Below, in pieces: positions 18,783-27,448 of a stretch of 64,000 nucleotides of DNA (position 1 is its first letter; every line of letters begins with the position of its first letter). The position numbers were made by a program, and so were the translations under genes. Location of the stretch: the NCBI RefSeq assembly GCF_014196625.1, contig NZ_JACIDZ010000004.1, forward strand, positions 1 to 64,000, read 5' to 3'. The notes under the pieces were generated by a model, which did no database searches, was not told where the DNA came from, and was given only the letters and a program-made list of their open reading frames with translations. Source of the DNA: Martelella radicis (GTDB lineage Bacteria; Pseudomonadota; Alphaproteobacteria; Rhizobiales; Rhizobiaceae).

Positions 18783-19205
18783 ATGAGCGAGTATAAAGCA
18801 GAGCCCACAGTGCCTTTCCACCAATCCTTCGTCCATCAGGTTGCCGGGACGTGGTCGTTCGACCGCGCCGGCCAGATGGCCGATATCCGCACGGCGTGCC
18901 GCATCGTTCTGCTGATCACCAAGGAGATGGCCCAGGTCGCTGGCGATCGCGTCACGCTCAAGGCCGAGCGGCGGCGGTCGGTTTCTCATTTCCGGCAGAT
19001 CGCGATGTATGTCTGTCACGTCACGCTGCAATTGTCTTTGAGCGAGATCGGGGCGGCCTTCGGGCGTGACCGGACGACGGTCGCCTATTCCTGTCGCGTG
19101 ATCGAGGACCGCCGCGACGATCGGGGCTTCGACGAGTTCGTGGCCTCGGTCGAACGGCTCGCCTATTCCGTGGTCGTGGCGGCGGGAGTGCGGGAAAATG
19201 CCTGA
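18783..19205 (+). CDS. DnaA domain IV-like helix-turn-helix protein
   Basis: The 140-aa protein resembles only the C-terminal DNA-binding domain of DnaA: LSLSEIGAAFGRDRTTVAYSCRVIEDRR (about residues 82-109) corresponds to the DnaA domain IV helix-turn-helix and signature helix, preceded by FRQIAMYVCHVTLQLS. AAA+ and oligomerisation domains are absent. It could bind DnaA-box-like DNA and affect replication or transcription; that is inference. It overlaps the DUF6456 gene by 8 nt, a conserved pairing in rhizobia as far as I know. Confidence 0.82.
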   Translation: MSEYKAEPTVPFHQSFVHQVAGTWSFDRAGQMADIRTACRIVLLITKEMAQVAGDRVTLKAERRRSVSHFRQIAMYVCHVTLQLSLSEIGAAFGRDRTTVAYSCRVIEDRRDDRGFDEFVASVERLAYSVVVAAGVRENA

Positions 19206-19722
19206 GGTGAACAAGGTTGTGAGCGTACCGGCGCGTGCGGGCGAGAAGACGCCGCTTCAGATGCTGGCCCGCCTGAAGGGCCGTGACGGAGGGATCTTCC
19301 TGCCCGAATACGCCTTTGATGCCGGCGAACGGCTTTCTTCGGACTTCGTGCGGGCGCAGATGCAGCCGCGGGTCACTTCGGCGCTACAGCCGCGGCTTGA
19401 GAGCCGGGGACGGGGCACGAGAGCGGATGATCACGGGCTTTCCGACAGCGCTCTTGACGCCCGCCGCCGCGTCACCCGGGCGCTCTCGGCCGTGGGGCCG
19501 GAGCTTGCCGATGTGCTGCTCGACTTTGTCTGCTTCGAAAAGGGGCTGGAACAACTGGAGCGCGAACGGCAATGGCCGGTGCGGTCGGCCAAGCTCATGG
19601 TGCGCACGGCGCTTCTGGCGCTCGCCCGCCACTATGCGCCGCCGCCGTCTCGGCCGAGCACCCGCCACTGGGGCGCCGAGGGCTACCGTCCCGATATCGC
19701 TGCGATGTTTGCAGAGGATTGA
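19198..19722 (+). CDS. DUF6456 domain-containing protein
   Basis: A 174-aa soluble protein. The C-terminal two thirds (about residues 80-165) match what I know of DUF6456: DARRRVTRALSAVGPELADVLLDFVCFEKGLEQLER, then SAKLMVRTALLALARHY. The helical pattern suggests a DNA-associated or protein-interaction fold, similar to parts of phage replication proteins, but the function is unknown. It overlaps the DnaA-IV-like gene and converges on sufE with a 33-bp gap. Confidence 0.8.
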   Translation: MPEVNKVVSVPARAGEKTPLQMLARLKGRDGGIFLPEYAFDAGERLSSDFVRAQMQPRVTSALQPRLESRGRGTRADDHGLSDSALDARRRVTRALSAVGPELADVLLDFVCFEKGLEQLERERQWPVRSAKLMVRTALLALARHYAPPPSRPSTRHWGAEGYRPDIAAMFAED

Positions 19723-19755
19723 GCGTCAGCGGGACCGGTCGGTCGCGCAAGGGCA

Positions 19756-20178
19756 TCAGGAGGAGAGGGCTCTCGCCGCCGTTTCGCGGATTTTCGTGAC
19801 CATGGCATTGAGCCCGTTGGCACGTTGGGCCGAAAGGTGGTCGACAAGCCCGATCCGCCGGAAGGTCTCCAGCGCGTCGGTCGCGGCAATCTTCGATGCC
19901 TTTTCGCCGGAATAGACGGTAAGCACGATCGAGACCAGGCCGCGCACGATGAAGGCGTCGGAATCGCCGCGAAACCGCATCACGGGATCCTCGCCCGCGT
20001 CCCGTTCGCTGACAAGCCAGACCTGGCTGGCGCAGCCGTGGACGCGATTTTCCTCGGTCTTTTCGCTCTCCGGCATGTCGGGTAGTTCCTTGCCGAGTTC
20101 GATCACATAGCGGTAACGGTCTTCCCAGTCGTCGAGGAAGGAAAAATCGTCAATGATCTGGTCGAGTTTCTCGTTCAT
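19756..20178 (-). CDS. sufE: SufE-family cysteine desulfuration protein
   Basis: A 140-aa SufE. The sulfur-accepting cysteine is C49 in VHGCASQVWL, and the N-terminus has the expected IIDDFSFLDDWEDRYRYVIELG. SufE takes persulfide sulfur from the desulfurase SufS and hands it to the SUF scaffold. The rest of the suf operon is not in the window. AGAGG precedes the ATG. Confidence 0.93.
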   Translation of the reverse strand: MNEKLDQIIDDFSFLDDWEDRYRYVIELGKELPDMPESEKTEENRVHGCASQVWLVSERDAGEDPVMRFRGDSDAFIVRGLVSIVLTVYSGEKASKIAATDALETFRRIGLVDHLSAQRANGLNAMVTKIRETAARALSS

Positions 20179-20268
20179 GAGGCGCCTCTCGTCTTTCGTT
20201 GCGCCCCCTATACGCCGTTCAACACACGAATGAAACGGGCGGGGGCCGTTTCATGCGGCCTCCGGCCA

Positions 20269-20829
20269 TCAACGCGGGCGCGGCGTGGGGAGAGGCACGT
20301 TTTCGGGCAGGCCGGCGATGCGCGCCGGCTGCTTGACGGGCTGCGGCGCTGACGGCTCTGGCTGCGGCGTGACCTGCGGGGGCTCGCCGACCTGGGTTTC
20401 AGGCATGATAGCGCCCGTGCGGATCAGGTCGGTCGCCGCATCGGACGTTCCGGCCATGCGCTCGGCGACCGTGACCTCGGCGGCCGGCGTCTGATCGGCC
20501 CGCATGGTTTTCTGCGCCGGGTCCGCCTTCTCCTCTGAAAAATGCTCGCCGAGATAGAGATAGACGATCTCTGCGCCCTGACGGGCCCTCTTGCCGAGGA
20601 AGCCCAGCAGACCGGCGCCGTCGTCGCATACATCCGGCCGCTCGTCGCACATGCCGCTCATATAGTCGATCGTGCCGCGGGCAGCAGACACGGCGCCGCC
20701 GATATCGCGGCCGCTTGGCAGGGCTGCCTCGTTGGGGCCGGCCTTGTCGCCCAGCAGCAGCGGCGCGAAGAACGGCACGATCAACAGAGCCACGAAAATC
20801 ATGAATGCCGATTTCAGCAGAAATCTCAT
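20269..20829 (-). CDS. DUF5330 domain-containing exported/membrane protein
   Basis: A 186-aa protein with an N-terminal hydrophobic anchor (about residues 5-27) and a small conserved region containing ARGTIDYMSGMCDERPDVCD (two Cys that may form a disulfide) and YLYLGEHF. This pattern is the rhizobial DUF5330 family. The C-terminal third is proline- and alanine-rich and low in complexity, ending LPENVPLPTPRPR. It is predicted to face the periplasm. Function is unknown. Confidence 0.8.
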   Translation of the reverse strand: MRFLLKSAFMIFVALLIVPFFAPLLLGDKAGPNEAALPSGRDIGGAVSAARGTIDYMSGMCDERPDVCDDGAGLLGFLGKRARQGAEIVYLYLGEHFSEEKADPAQKTMRADQTPAAEVTVAERMAGTSDAATDLIRTGAIMPETQVGEPPQVTPQPEPSAPQPVKQPARIAGLPENVPLPTPRPR

Positions 20830-21203
20830 TATGTCCTTGCCCGCTTCAGGGTTTCGATAAGGCGTGTCCGAGCGGTCACGCCCTCAGCACTATCATAAGA
20901 CGGTAAATGAGCCGCTAAAAGGGCCGCTGGTTGCCGGAGCATCTACGATCTGCAGAGGCCTGCAATTAGCCGGCTCCGAAAAAATATCATTAAATCAATG
21001 GTATGGGTGAGGAATCCTGGAGCAGGGCGGATAAAGGCCGTCATGCTGCGTTAACCATAGCGGCCGTTTTTGGCGTTCCCGCGCGACATTGTCATCTGGC
21101 CGGGAGCCACGCGATCCATTACCCTTCGTTAAGCCGTGCGGGGTAATTTGGCGCCAATCCAAGGGCGACCCATGGTTGCGGAAGACTGACAGAGTGATGA
21201 TGA
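20830..21203. other. 374-bp gap between divergent genes
   Basis: The gap separates the DUF5330 gene (minus) from the peptidoglycan-binding protein (plus) and must hold both promoters. It contains an AT-rich patch near 20980-21000 and TTAACCAT at 21051-21058. No ORF with protein-like features and no RNA gene was found. Confidence 0.5.
21051..21058. promoter_or_regulatory. TTAACCAT, possible CtrA half-site
   Basis: Exact octamer 146 bp upstream of the peptidoglycan-binding protein gene, inside a divergent promoter region. It matches the CtrA half-site consensus; binding is not shown. Confidence 0.35.
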
Positions 21204-22127
21204 ATGGCGAAAGCTAAGAAGACCAGACGCAACAAGAAGAAGACGCCGTCCCTTCTGGGGCGCGGCATGTCGGCCGTTGGAGGGATGATTGCCCGCCACC
21301 CATCCTGGTTGGGGGGACCGCTGGCTTTCGCCGTGGTTTTGAGCTTCGTGTCCGCCAACGCGCTCTGGTACCAGCCGGGCCCGCATCCGGAACCGCTGAT
21401 GAAGACGCGGCAGTCCTCCGATCCCTATGCCGTTCCCGGACGGCGCATGGCGAGCGAGGAAGATTTCGAGACATTCCGTATCGAGCTCGAAGAGGATCGG
21501 GGCGGCCGGTCGGTCGAGGTGGCTTCCCTTGATCGCGACGGCGGCGGCGACGATCTGATGGCGATCCTCGAAACGGTTCAGTCCGAACCGCCGGCGGTCG
21601 CGCCGCGGCCTTCGCCGGAGCCGCAGGCTGAAGAAGCGGTCGTCAGCGAACGCGATATCATTCGCCAGGCGCAGGAACAGCTCGCCGCGGCCGGCTATTA
21701 CAAGGGAAAGCCGGACGGCGTGACAGGACCGCTGACGGAGGCCGCTATCCGTGCCTTTCAGGCCGATCAGGGACTTGCTGATACCGGGACCGCAGATGCG
21801 GGGCTTCTGGCGATGCTAAAGGGCGGGCAGGGCGGATTGCCGCCTGTGCCGACCCCGCGCGCCGACGCGGCCGTGCCTGCGGCCTCCGTCGATCCGGTCG
21901 CCGATCTTCTCGCTTCGGCGGACAAGCCTCAGGCGGCAGATGCGCTGGTGGTCGAAATCCAGCGCGGCCTGGTCAATATCGCCTATGACGACGTGACGGT
22001 CGACGGTGTGGCGGGCGCGAATACCCGTGCGGCGATCCTTGAATTCCAGAAGCATTACCGCCTGCCGGAAACCGGCGAGCCGAGCGCGGCCGTCCGTGAC
22101 AAGCTCAAGGAAATCGGAGCGCTCTGA
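21204..22127 (+). CDS. Membrane-anchored protein with two peptidoglycan-binding domains
   Basis: A 307-aa protein with a very basic N-terminus (KAKKTRRNKKK), one transmembrane helix (about 36-56), a long acidic/proline-rich linker, and two PG_binding_1-like domains: about 150-207 (AQEQLAAAGYYKGKPDGVTG) and about 247-305 (IQRGLVNIAYDDVTVDGVAG). The layout places the domains in the periplasm where they could bind the cell wall. No hydrolase domain is fused. It is followed by the DUF1491 gene at 23 bp and may be cotranscribed. Confidence 0.85.
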   Translation: MAKAKKTRRNKKKTPSLLGRGMSAVGGMIARHPSWLGGPLAFAVVLSFVSANALWYQPGPHPEPLMKTRQSSDPYAVPGRRMASEEDFETFRIELEEDRGGRSVEVASLDRDGGGDDLMAILETVQSEPPAVAPRPSPEPQAEEAVVSERDIIRQAQEQLAAAGYYKGKPDGVTGPLTEAAIRAFQADQGLADTGTADAGLLAMLKGGQGGLPPVPTPRADAAVPAASVDPVADLLASADKPQAADALVVEIQRGLVNIAYDDVTVDGVAGANTRAAILEFQKHYRLPETGEPSAAVRDKLKEIGAL

Positions 22128-22150
22128 GCGCTCCGGCGGGAGGCCGGGCC

Positions 22151-22501
22151 ATGCGCCTCAAATCGGATATCTTCGTTTCCGCGCTGGTGCGCCGGGTTTT
22201 TTCCAACGGCGATTTCGCCGTGGTGGAACGCAAGGGCGCGGCCGAGGCCGGCGCGATTGCCATTCGCCAGGTAAGGCGGGATGGCCGCGAATGCCTGTTC
22301 ATGCCGGCCCCGCAGTTCTTCGCGGCGGAAAGCGACGAGGACAGGCTGTTCGAGAAGCGGCTGGACAAGGCGCTGGCCGAGGAGATCGCTGCGAGGCTCG
22401 AAAAGGAGATCCGGTTTGACGGCGACCTGTGGGTCGTCGTGCTGGAGACCGAGAGCGTCGACGGGCTTTTTGCGGTGGCCGGAGAAGATGGCGGGCCCTG
22501 A
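22151..22501 (+). CDS. DUF1491 family protein
   Basis: The 116-aa product has the DUF1491 pattern: MRLKSDIFVSALVRRVFSNG at the start, IAIRQVRRDG and DLWVVVLETE near the end. The family is restricted mostly to alphaproteobacteria and has no known function. It lies 23 bp after the peptidoglycan-binding gene and converges on the DUF2336 gene. Confidence 0.88.
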   Translation: MRLKSDIFVSALVRRVFSNGDFAVVERKGAAEAGAIAIRQVRRDGRECLFMPAPQFFAAESDEDRLFEKRLDKALAEEIAARLEKEIRFDGDLWVVVLETESVDGLFAVAGEDGGP

Positions 22502-22505
22502 AGGC

Positions 22506-23546
22506 TCAGGCAGAGCGGCGGCTGTGACGTCGCGTCGCGTCCTTGGCGGAGGCTTGCTCTTCGTCGGCGCGCAAAGACTGCCATGCCAGCAATTCCTCGA
22601 TGCAGGCGGCTGGCCGCAGAGCGTCGACGAGTTCTTCTGCCGCTTCGTCGGCGCTCAGCGTCTGCGTCGAAAGCGCAGGCACGATGCGCGGCAGGACGTA
22701 AACCAGGTCATCCTTTGCCATGCCGAGCGCGACAAGCGCGACCGCCAGACGCCGCCCGCTGGCCTCCGAAAGGATATCGGCGGCCAGCACCCGGTCGCCG
22801 CCAAGGGCGCGGGCGAAGGTCTCCAGAAACAGCGTGCCCTCGCCACGGCGGGAAAAGCGCACAAGAAGGGCAGTCTGCAACTCGGAGAGCGTCGACAGGC
22901 CGAGCCGGTCCTCAGCCTCGCTGCCGGCCTTTGCCGCCATGGCCTTCAGCGTCTGGCGCAGTGCTTCGCTTTCATCGCGATAGCCTGCGCGAACGTCGAA
23001 ATTGCCTTCCGGCGTCTCGTCTTCCTCGGGGCGGTGACAGCCGATGAGCGCCTGGATGACCTTTTGGGAAAGATCGGCGCGGTGAATGATCGCGCGGATA
23101 TGTTCCTCGCCCATGGTTTCGATCAGTGTCGTCAGTGTCTCGTCGGAAATCGCGGGCGAGCGGGCGAGGAAGGGCGCCGAGATGGCGATTTCGCGGGTGC
23201 CGATATAGTGGCAGATTTCCTGCGGAACATGGGGATGGCTGGAAAGAGCGGCGACGGCCTGGCGGCGCGCCTCGGGCGTGGAAGCTTCATAGACCGGGGG
23301 AAACAACTCGACGAAACGGCGGCGTTCGGCGGCGCTCGGTTTTTCCAGAGCGCCGAAGCTCGAGACCGTTGCCATCAGCACGACGTCGAGCTTGCGTGTA
23401 TTCTTCAGCCCTTCAAGTTCCCGGTAACGATCGACCAAGGCCGTACTCCCCGACGAGCACTCCGGCCGCCGGTGCCGGATGATGCCGTTCTTCTTTGCCA
23501 CGCCGGAATGTCGAAAAAGCGGCAGTCGCTCTCTCACCCGACGCAT
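22506..23546 (-). CDS. DUF2336 domain-containing protein
   Basis: About 346 aa, mainly helical. Residues ~80-330 match the DUF2336 family: FVELFPPVYEASTPEARRQA, ISAPFLARSPAISDETLTTLI and HIRAIIHRADLSQKVIQALI are HEAT-like helical pairs. Function is unknown in rhizobia; homologues are widespread in alphaproteobacteria. The start is uncertain: the ATG at 23546 is used, a TTG at 23558 is possible, and a later TTG with a GGGGAG site (near 23440) is also plausible. A TTAACCAT site lies 50 bp upstream. Confidence 0.78.
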   Translation of the reverse strand: MRRVRERLPLFRHSGVAKKNGIIRHRRPECSSGSTALVDRYRELEGLKNTRKLDVVLMATVSSFGALEKPSAAERRRFVELFPPVYEASTPEARRQAVAALSSHPHVPQEICHYIGTREIAISAPFLARSPAISDETLTTLIETMGEEHIRAIIHRADLSQKVIQALIGCHRPEEDETPEGNFDVRAGYRDESEALRQTLKAMAAKAGSEAEDRLGLSTLSELQTALLVRFSRRGEGTLFLETFARALGGDRVLAADILSEASGRRLAVALVALGMAKDDLVYVLPRIVPALSTQTLSADEAAEELVDALRPAACIEELLAWQSLRADEEQASAKDATRRHSRRSA

Positions 23547-23595
23547 GGATGTCTTCAATCTGACAAGAGGTTAGGGGGAAATCGTTAGAAAGATG

Positions 23596-23603
23596 TTAAC
23601 CAT
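23596..23603. promoter_or_regulatory. TTAACCAT, possible CtrA half-site
   Basis: Exact octamer 50 bp upstream of the DUF2336 start (that gene is on the minus strand). The position suits a promoter-proximal regulator site. It fits the CtrA half-site consensus. Confidence 0.35.
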
Positions 23604-23620
23604 AGAATAAAGCGGGAATT

Positions 23621-23653
23621 GGCCGGCGGCAGAGGCGATTCCCGCCGCCGGCC
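23621..23653 (-). terminator. GC-rich hairpin after livF
   Basis: GGCCGGCGGC (23621-23630) and GCCGCCGGCC (23644-23653) form a perfect 10-bp stem about 10 bp beyond the livF stop. On the minus strand only a weak T-containing stretch follows (CCCGCTTTATT), so it is a probable but not classical terminator of the ABC transporter operon. Confidence 0.5.
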
Positions 23654-23663
23654 CGATAGACGA

Positions 23664-24434
23664 TCAGATCGCCAGATATTCCTCGCGCAGCTCTGCATTG
23701 TCGAGCACGTCCTGGGCGCTGCCGGAAAAGACCACCTGTCCGGTATCCATGATGACGGCGCGATCGGACAGCCTCAAGGCCGCAACCGCGTTCTGCTCGA
23801 CGATGATGGTGGTGATGCCGAGATCGCGGATCTGGCCGACGATCTTCTCGATTTCCTGCACGATGACCGGGGCAAGCCCTTCATAGGGCTCGTCAAGGAA
23901 CAGGACCTTGATCTCGCGGGCAAGAGCGCGGGCGACCGCCAGCATCTGCTGCTCGCCGCCGGAAAGCGTGACGGCTTCCTGGTTGCGGCGTTCGGCAAGC
24001 CGCGGAAAGCGATCATAGACTTCCTCGATCGACCAGCCCTTATTGCCGGCAACCTGCGCCAGGATCAGGTTTTCCTCCACCGTCAGACCGCCGATGATGC
24101 GCCGGTCCTCCGGCACGAGCTGGACGCCGGACCGCGCCGCCTGGAAGGCCTTTTTCGTGTGCAGGGGTTCGCCGTCGAGCCAGATCTCTCCCTGGCTGAG
24201 GGCAGGGCTGTCGAGGCGGGCCAGCGTTCGAAGCGTCGTGGTCTTGCCCGCGCCGTTGCGGCCGAGAAGGGAAAGCACCTCGCCTTTCTTGATGTCGAAG
24301 GACACGCCTTGCACGATATAGCTTTCGCCGTACCAGGCATGGATGTCGCGAACCGACAGGAATGCATCATTGACTGTTTCCGACACTGCGATCTGCTCCC
24401 CGGCGAAATTGCGTTTCTCCATGACCATATTCAT
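23664..24434 (-). CDS. livF: HAAT-family ABC transporter ATP-binding protein (LivF type)
   Basis: A 256-aa ATPase of the short LivF type. Walker A GRNGAGKTTT, signature TLSGGEQQMLAVARAL, Walker B VLFLDEPYEGLAP and the switch His in TTIIVEQN-like context (Q/N) are visible. It energises uptake by the LivHM permease. Its ATG overlaps the livG stop (ATGA). It is the last gene of the five-gene operon. Confidence 0.92.
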   Translation of the reverse strand: MNMVMEKRNFAGEQIAVSETVNDAFLSVRDIHAWYGESYIVQGVSFDIKKGEVLSLLGRNGAGKTTTLRTLARLDSPALSQGEIWLDGEPLHTKKAFQAARSGVQLVPEDRRIIGGLTVEENLILAQVAGNKGWSIEEVYDRFPRLAERRNQEAVTLSGGEQQMLAVARALAREIKVLFLDEPYEGLAPVIVQEIEKIVGQIRDLGITTIIVEQNAVAALRLSDRAVIMDTGQVVFSGSAQDVLDNAELREEYLAI

Positions 24435-25198
24435 TCGTGGGCCTCCCCGAGATAGGCTTCCCTGACCTTCGGATTGCCGCGCACCTGATCGGGAGAACCT
24501 TCGGCGATGATGCGTCCCTGGGCAAGCACGGAAATCTTGTCGGCGAGCGAAAAGACGACATGCATGTCATGTTCGATGATGACCTTGGTCATGCCGCGGG
24601 CCTTGATCCGCTGCAGGAGTTCGATGGTCATGTTTGTGTCGTGGCGGGCCATGCCGGCCGTCGGCTCGTCGAGCAGAAGGAGTTTCGGCTTCTGGATCAG
24701 GCACATGGCGAGTTCCAGCCGGCGCTTGTCGCCGCGCGACAGCGAGCCTGCCTCATGGTGGCGACGGGCGGAAAGGCCGATATCCTCCAGCATGAACTCG
24801 GCCTCCTCGCGGATTTCCTTTTCACCGGAAAGAGCCTTCACCGCGTTCAGCCTGAAGGCGCCGTCGCGGCGCGCAAAGGCCGGGATCATGACGTTTTCGA
24901 TCAGCGTCAGGTCCGGAAAGATTTCCGGCGTCTGGAACACGCGGGAGACGCCCATCTGGTTGATCTCGTGCGGTTCGTGCTCGTTGAGCGTCTGGCCGTC
25001 GAAGACGACCTTGCCGTGGCTTGGCTTCAGGCGGCCGATACAGACATTGAGCAGGGTCGACTTCCCCGCGCCGTTCGGACCGATGATGGCGTGAACCTTG
25101 CCGCTTTCGACCTCGAGATTGACATCGGAAAGGGCGCGCAGCCCGCCGAAGCTCTTGTGGACGTCATCAACGTGCAGGACGATGTTCTTGTCTGCCAT
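24431..25198 (-). CDS. livG: HAAT-family ABC transporter ATP-binding protein (LivG type)
   Basis: A 255-aa ATPase with Walker A GPNGAGKSTL, signature LSRGDKRRLELAMCL and Walker B LLLLDEPTAGMARHDT; the DEPTAGM(A/N) wording is typical of LivG/UrtD types. The signature LSRGD deviates from LSxGQ, as in other LivG-like proteins that have LSHGE/D. Start is set at the ATG giving MADKNIVLHV; the frame is open further upstream into livM. It lies 4 bp after livM. Confidence 0.92.
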   Translation of the reverse strand: MADKNIVLHVDDVHKSFGGLRALSDVNLEVESGKVHAIIGPNGAGKSTLLNVCIGRLKPSHGKVVFDGQTLNEHEPHEINQMGVSRVFQTPEIFPDLTLIENVMIPAFARRDGAFRLNAVKALSGEKEIREEAEFMLEDIGLSARRHHEAGSLSRGDKRRLELAMCLIQKPKLLLLDEPTAGMARHDTNMTIELLQRIKARGMTKVIIEHDMHVVFSLADKISVLAQGRIIAEGSPDQVRGNPKVREAYLGEAHE

Positions 25199-25202
25199 GG
25201 GT

Positions 25203-26348
25203 CTACTCCGCTGGCTGGATTTTGGCGGCGGATTGCGCCTTGCGGCCGCCGCCACCGCCGCCGAAGCGGGCGCGCAGGCGTTTCACGCCCTCCATGATGC
25301 CGCCGGGCAGGAAGATGACGATAGCCATGAAGATGAGGCCGAGCGTCAGATGCCAGCCATCGCCGACGAAGAGCGACAGGAGGCCGACGAGCGGCGTTTC
25401 GATCGCATCCGGCAGGGCCGACAGCGCGCTGTGCAGCGCGGCGTCGTTGAACGAGGAGAAGATGTTTTCGAAATACTTGATAATCACCGCGCCGATGACA
25501 GGGCCGAGCAGCGTGCCCACGCCGCCGAGAATGGTCATCAGAACGACTTCGCCCGATGCCGTCCACTGCATGCGTTCAGCCCCTGCCAGCGGGTCGGTGA
25601 CGGCCATCAGCGCGCCGGCAAGACCGGCGAACATGCCGGAGATGATGAAGGCCGAGCGCAGATAGGGACGCGTGTTGAAGCCGGTATACATCATCCGGTT
25701 CTGGTTGGATTTCACAGCCTTCAGCATCATGCCGAAGGGCGAGCGGAAGATCCTCAGCGTGATGAAGAAGCAGACCAGAAGGGCGATGGCGCAGAAATAG
25801 AAGCCGGCATAACCCTGAAGCTCTATCCCGAAGAAATCGGGCGACGGAAGGCCTTCGGTCGGAGCGAGGAACATGCGGTCGATGATGCGCGGATCGTTCT
25901 GGGAAAGCTGCAGGCCGGTCTCGCCGTTGGTGATCGGGGTGAGAACCGAATAGGCGAGATTATAGCTCATCTGCGCGAAGGCGAGCGTCAGGATCGAGAA
26001 ATAGATGCCCGAGCGGCGCAGGCTGACATAGCCGATGAGGGCCGCGAACAGGCCTGAACAGATGACGGCGAAGATGATCGCCGGAATGGCGTTCATGGTG
26101 AAAAGCTTGAACGACCATACGGCGGCATAGGAGCCGACGCCGAGAAAGGCGGCATGGCCGAAGGAGAGATAGCCGGTCAGCCCGAACAGGATGTTGAAGC
26201 CGATGGCGAAGATCCCGAAAATCGCGAATTTCTGCAAGAGCGCCGGGTAGGCGGCGCCGAGCGGCAGGAACAGGATGGGCGCCAGAAGCACGATCGCCGA
26301 GAAGACGATGTAGAGCAGCCAGTCGTTGCGCGAGAGATTGGCAAACAT
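25203..26348 (-). CDS. livM: HAAT-family ABC transporter permease (LivM type)
   Basis: A 381-aa membrane permease with about nine helices. Typical LivM features are [37 protein letters not shown] and the coupling loop [23 protein letters not shown] (EAA-like), followed by [13 protein letters not shown]. It pairs with the LivH-type subunit. A glycine- and lysine-rich C-terminal tail extends beyond the last helix. Confidence 0.92.
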   Translation of the reverse strand: MFANLSRNDWLLYIVFSAIVLLAPILFLPLGAAYPALLQKFAIFGIFAIGFNILFGLTGYLSFGHAAFLGVGSYAAVWSFKLFTMNAIPAIIFAVICSGLFAALIGYVSLRRSGIYFSILTLAFAQMSYNLAYSVLTPITNGETGLQLSQNDPRIIDRMFLAPTEGLPSPDFFGIELQGYAGFYFCAIALLVCFFITLRIFRSPFGMMLKAVKSNQNRMMYTGFNTRPYLRSAFIISGMFAGLAGALMAVTDPLAGAERMQWTASGEVVLMTILGGVGTLLGPVIGAVIIKYFENIFSSFNDAALHSALSALPDAIETPLVGLLSLFVGDGWHLTLGLIFMAIVIFLPGGIMEGVKRLRARFGGGGGGRKAQSAAKIQPAE

Positions 26349-26353
26349 GTGGA

Positions 26354-27370
26354 TTAGTCCTCCATCACGCCGCGGCGGCCCATGAGCCCGCGCGGCATGG
26401 TCAAGAGAATGATGACGGCAACGAGGTAGATGATCACCTGGTCGATACCGGGAATGATGGATTTCACCTCGTTCATCGAGGCGAAGGATTGCAGGATGCC
26501 GAGGGTGAAGCCGGCAACGATCGCGCCCGGCAGCGAGCCCATGCCGCCGACGACCACCACGACGAAGCTCAGCACCAGGAAATCCATGCCGAGATGATAG
26601 TTCGGCGGCAGGATCGGCGTGTACATGACGCCGGCAAGCCCCGCGACCACGGCGGCGATGCCGAAGACGACGGTGAAACGTTTCTCGATGTCGATGCCGA
26701 GCAGGCCGACGGTCTCCCGGTCACGCATGCCGGCGCGCACCACCATGCCGTAGGTTGTGAACTGCAGGAAGGCGAAGACGGCGCCGATGACGAGAGCTGC
26801 AAACAGGAAGTAGATCAGCCGCCACCAGGGATAGACGATGAAGGCATCAGCCATGCCGAACCAGGCGGCGATATTGGCGGTGCCGGCAAACGCGTCGGGT
26901 GCGGCCTGCGGCACGGGATTGGCGCCGTAGATCTTCTTGATGATTTCCTGCAGCACGATGGCAAGCCCGAAGGTCACCAGGATCTGGTCTGCATGGGGGC
27001 GCTTGTAGAAGAAGCGGATCAGCCCGCGCTCCATGGTCAGGCCGATGACGAGCATGACGGGAATTGCGAGCAGGATTGAAAGCGGCACGGACCAGTTGAT
27101 CAAGGCCGCGCCGAAATCGCCGAAGGCATATTCCATGTAGGGAACCGGACGCGGCGCAAACAGCGCGCCTTCAGCCTTGGGCGGCTGGATCGGCCAGGTC
27201 AGCAGGGCGTTGAAGGTGACGGCGCAGAAAGCGCCGAGCATGAAAAGGGCGCCATGGGCGAAGTTGACCACGCCGAGCGTGCCGAAAACCAGAGTAAGGC
27301 CAAGGGCGATCAGCGAATAGGCTGCGCCCTTGTCGAGGCCGTTCAGAAACTGAATGATGATGGCGTCCAT
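26354..27370 (-). CDS. livH: HAAT-family ABC transporter permease (LivH type)
   Basis: A ~338-aa permease. LivH hallmarks are the N-terminal [31 protein letters not shown] and the C-terminal [21 protein letters not shown], with the coupling loop [21 protein letters not shown]. Start is set at MDAIIIQFL (ATG at 27370, GGAAA upstream); a GTG five codons earlier is possible. A cytoplasmic or periplasmic insertion of about 25 residues ([18 protein letters not shown] region) follows the second helix. Confidence 0.92.
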   Translation of the reverse strand: MDAIIIQFLNGLDKGAAYSLIALGLTLVFGTLGVVNFAHGALFMLGAFCAVTFNALLTWPIQPPKAEGALFAPRPVPYMEYAFGDFGAALINWSVPLSILLAIPVMLVIGLTMERGLIRFFYKRPHADQILVTFGLAIVLQEIIKKIYGANPVPQAAPDAFAGTANIAAWFGMADAFIVYPWWRLIYFLFAALVIGAVFAFLQFTTYGMVVRAGMRDRETVGLLGIDIEKRFTVVFGIAAVVAGLAGVMYTPILPPNYHLGMDFLVLSFVVVVVGGMGSLPGAIVAGFTLGILQSFASMNEVKSIIPGIDQVIIYLVAVIILLTMPRGLMGRRGVMED

Positions 27371-27448
27371 TGACCGCGTTTCCACTGTTGCCGGAAAGGG
27401 CCGGGCGCTTTTAAAACGCCCGGCCGGAATTGCAGCGATTGTCTGTTC

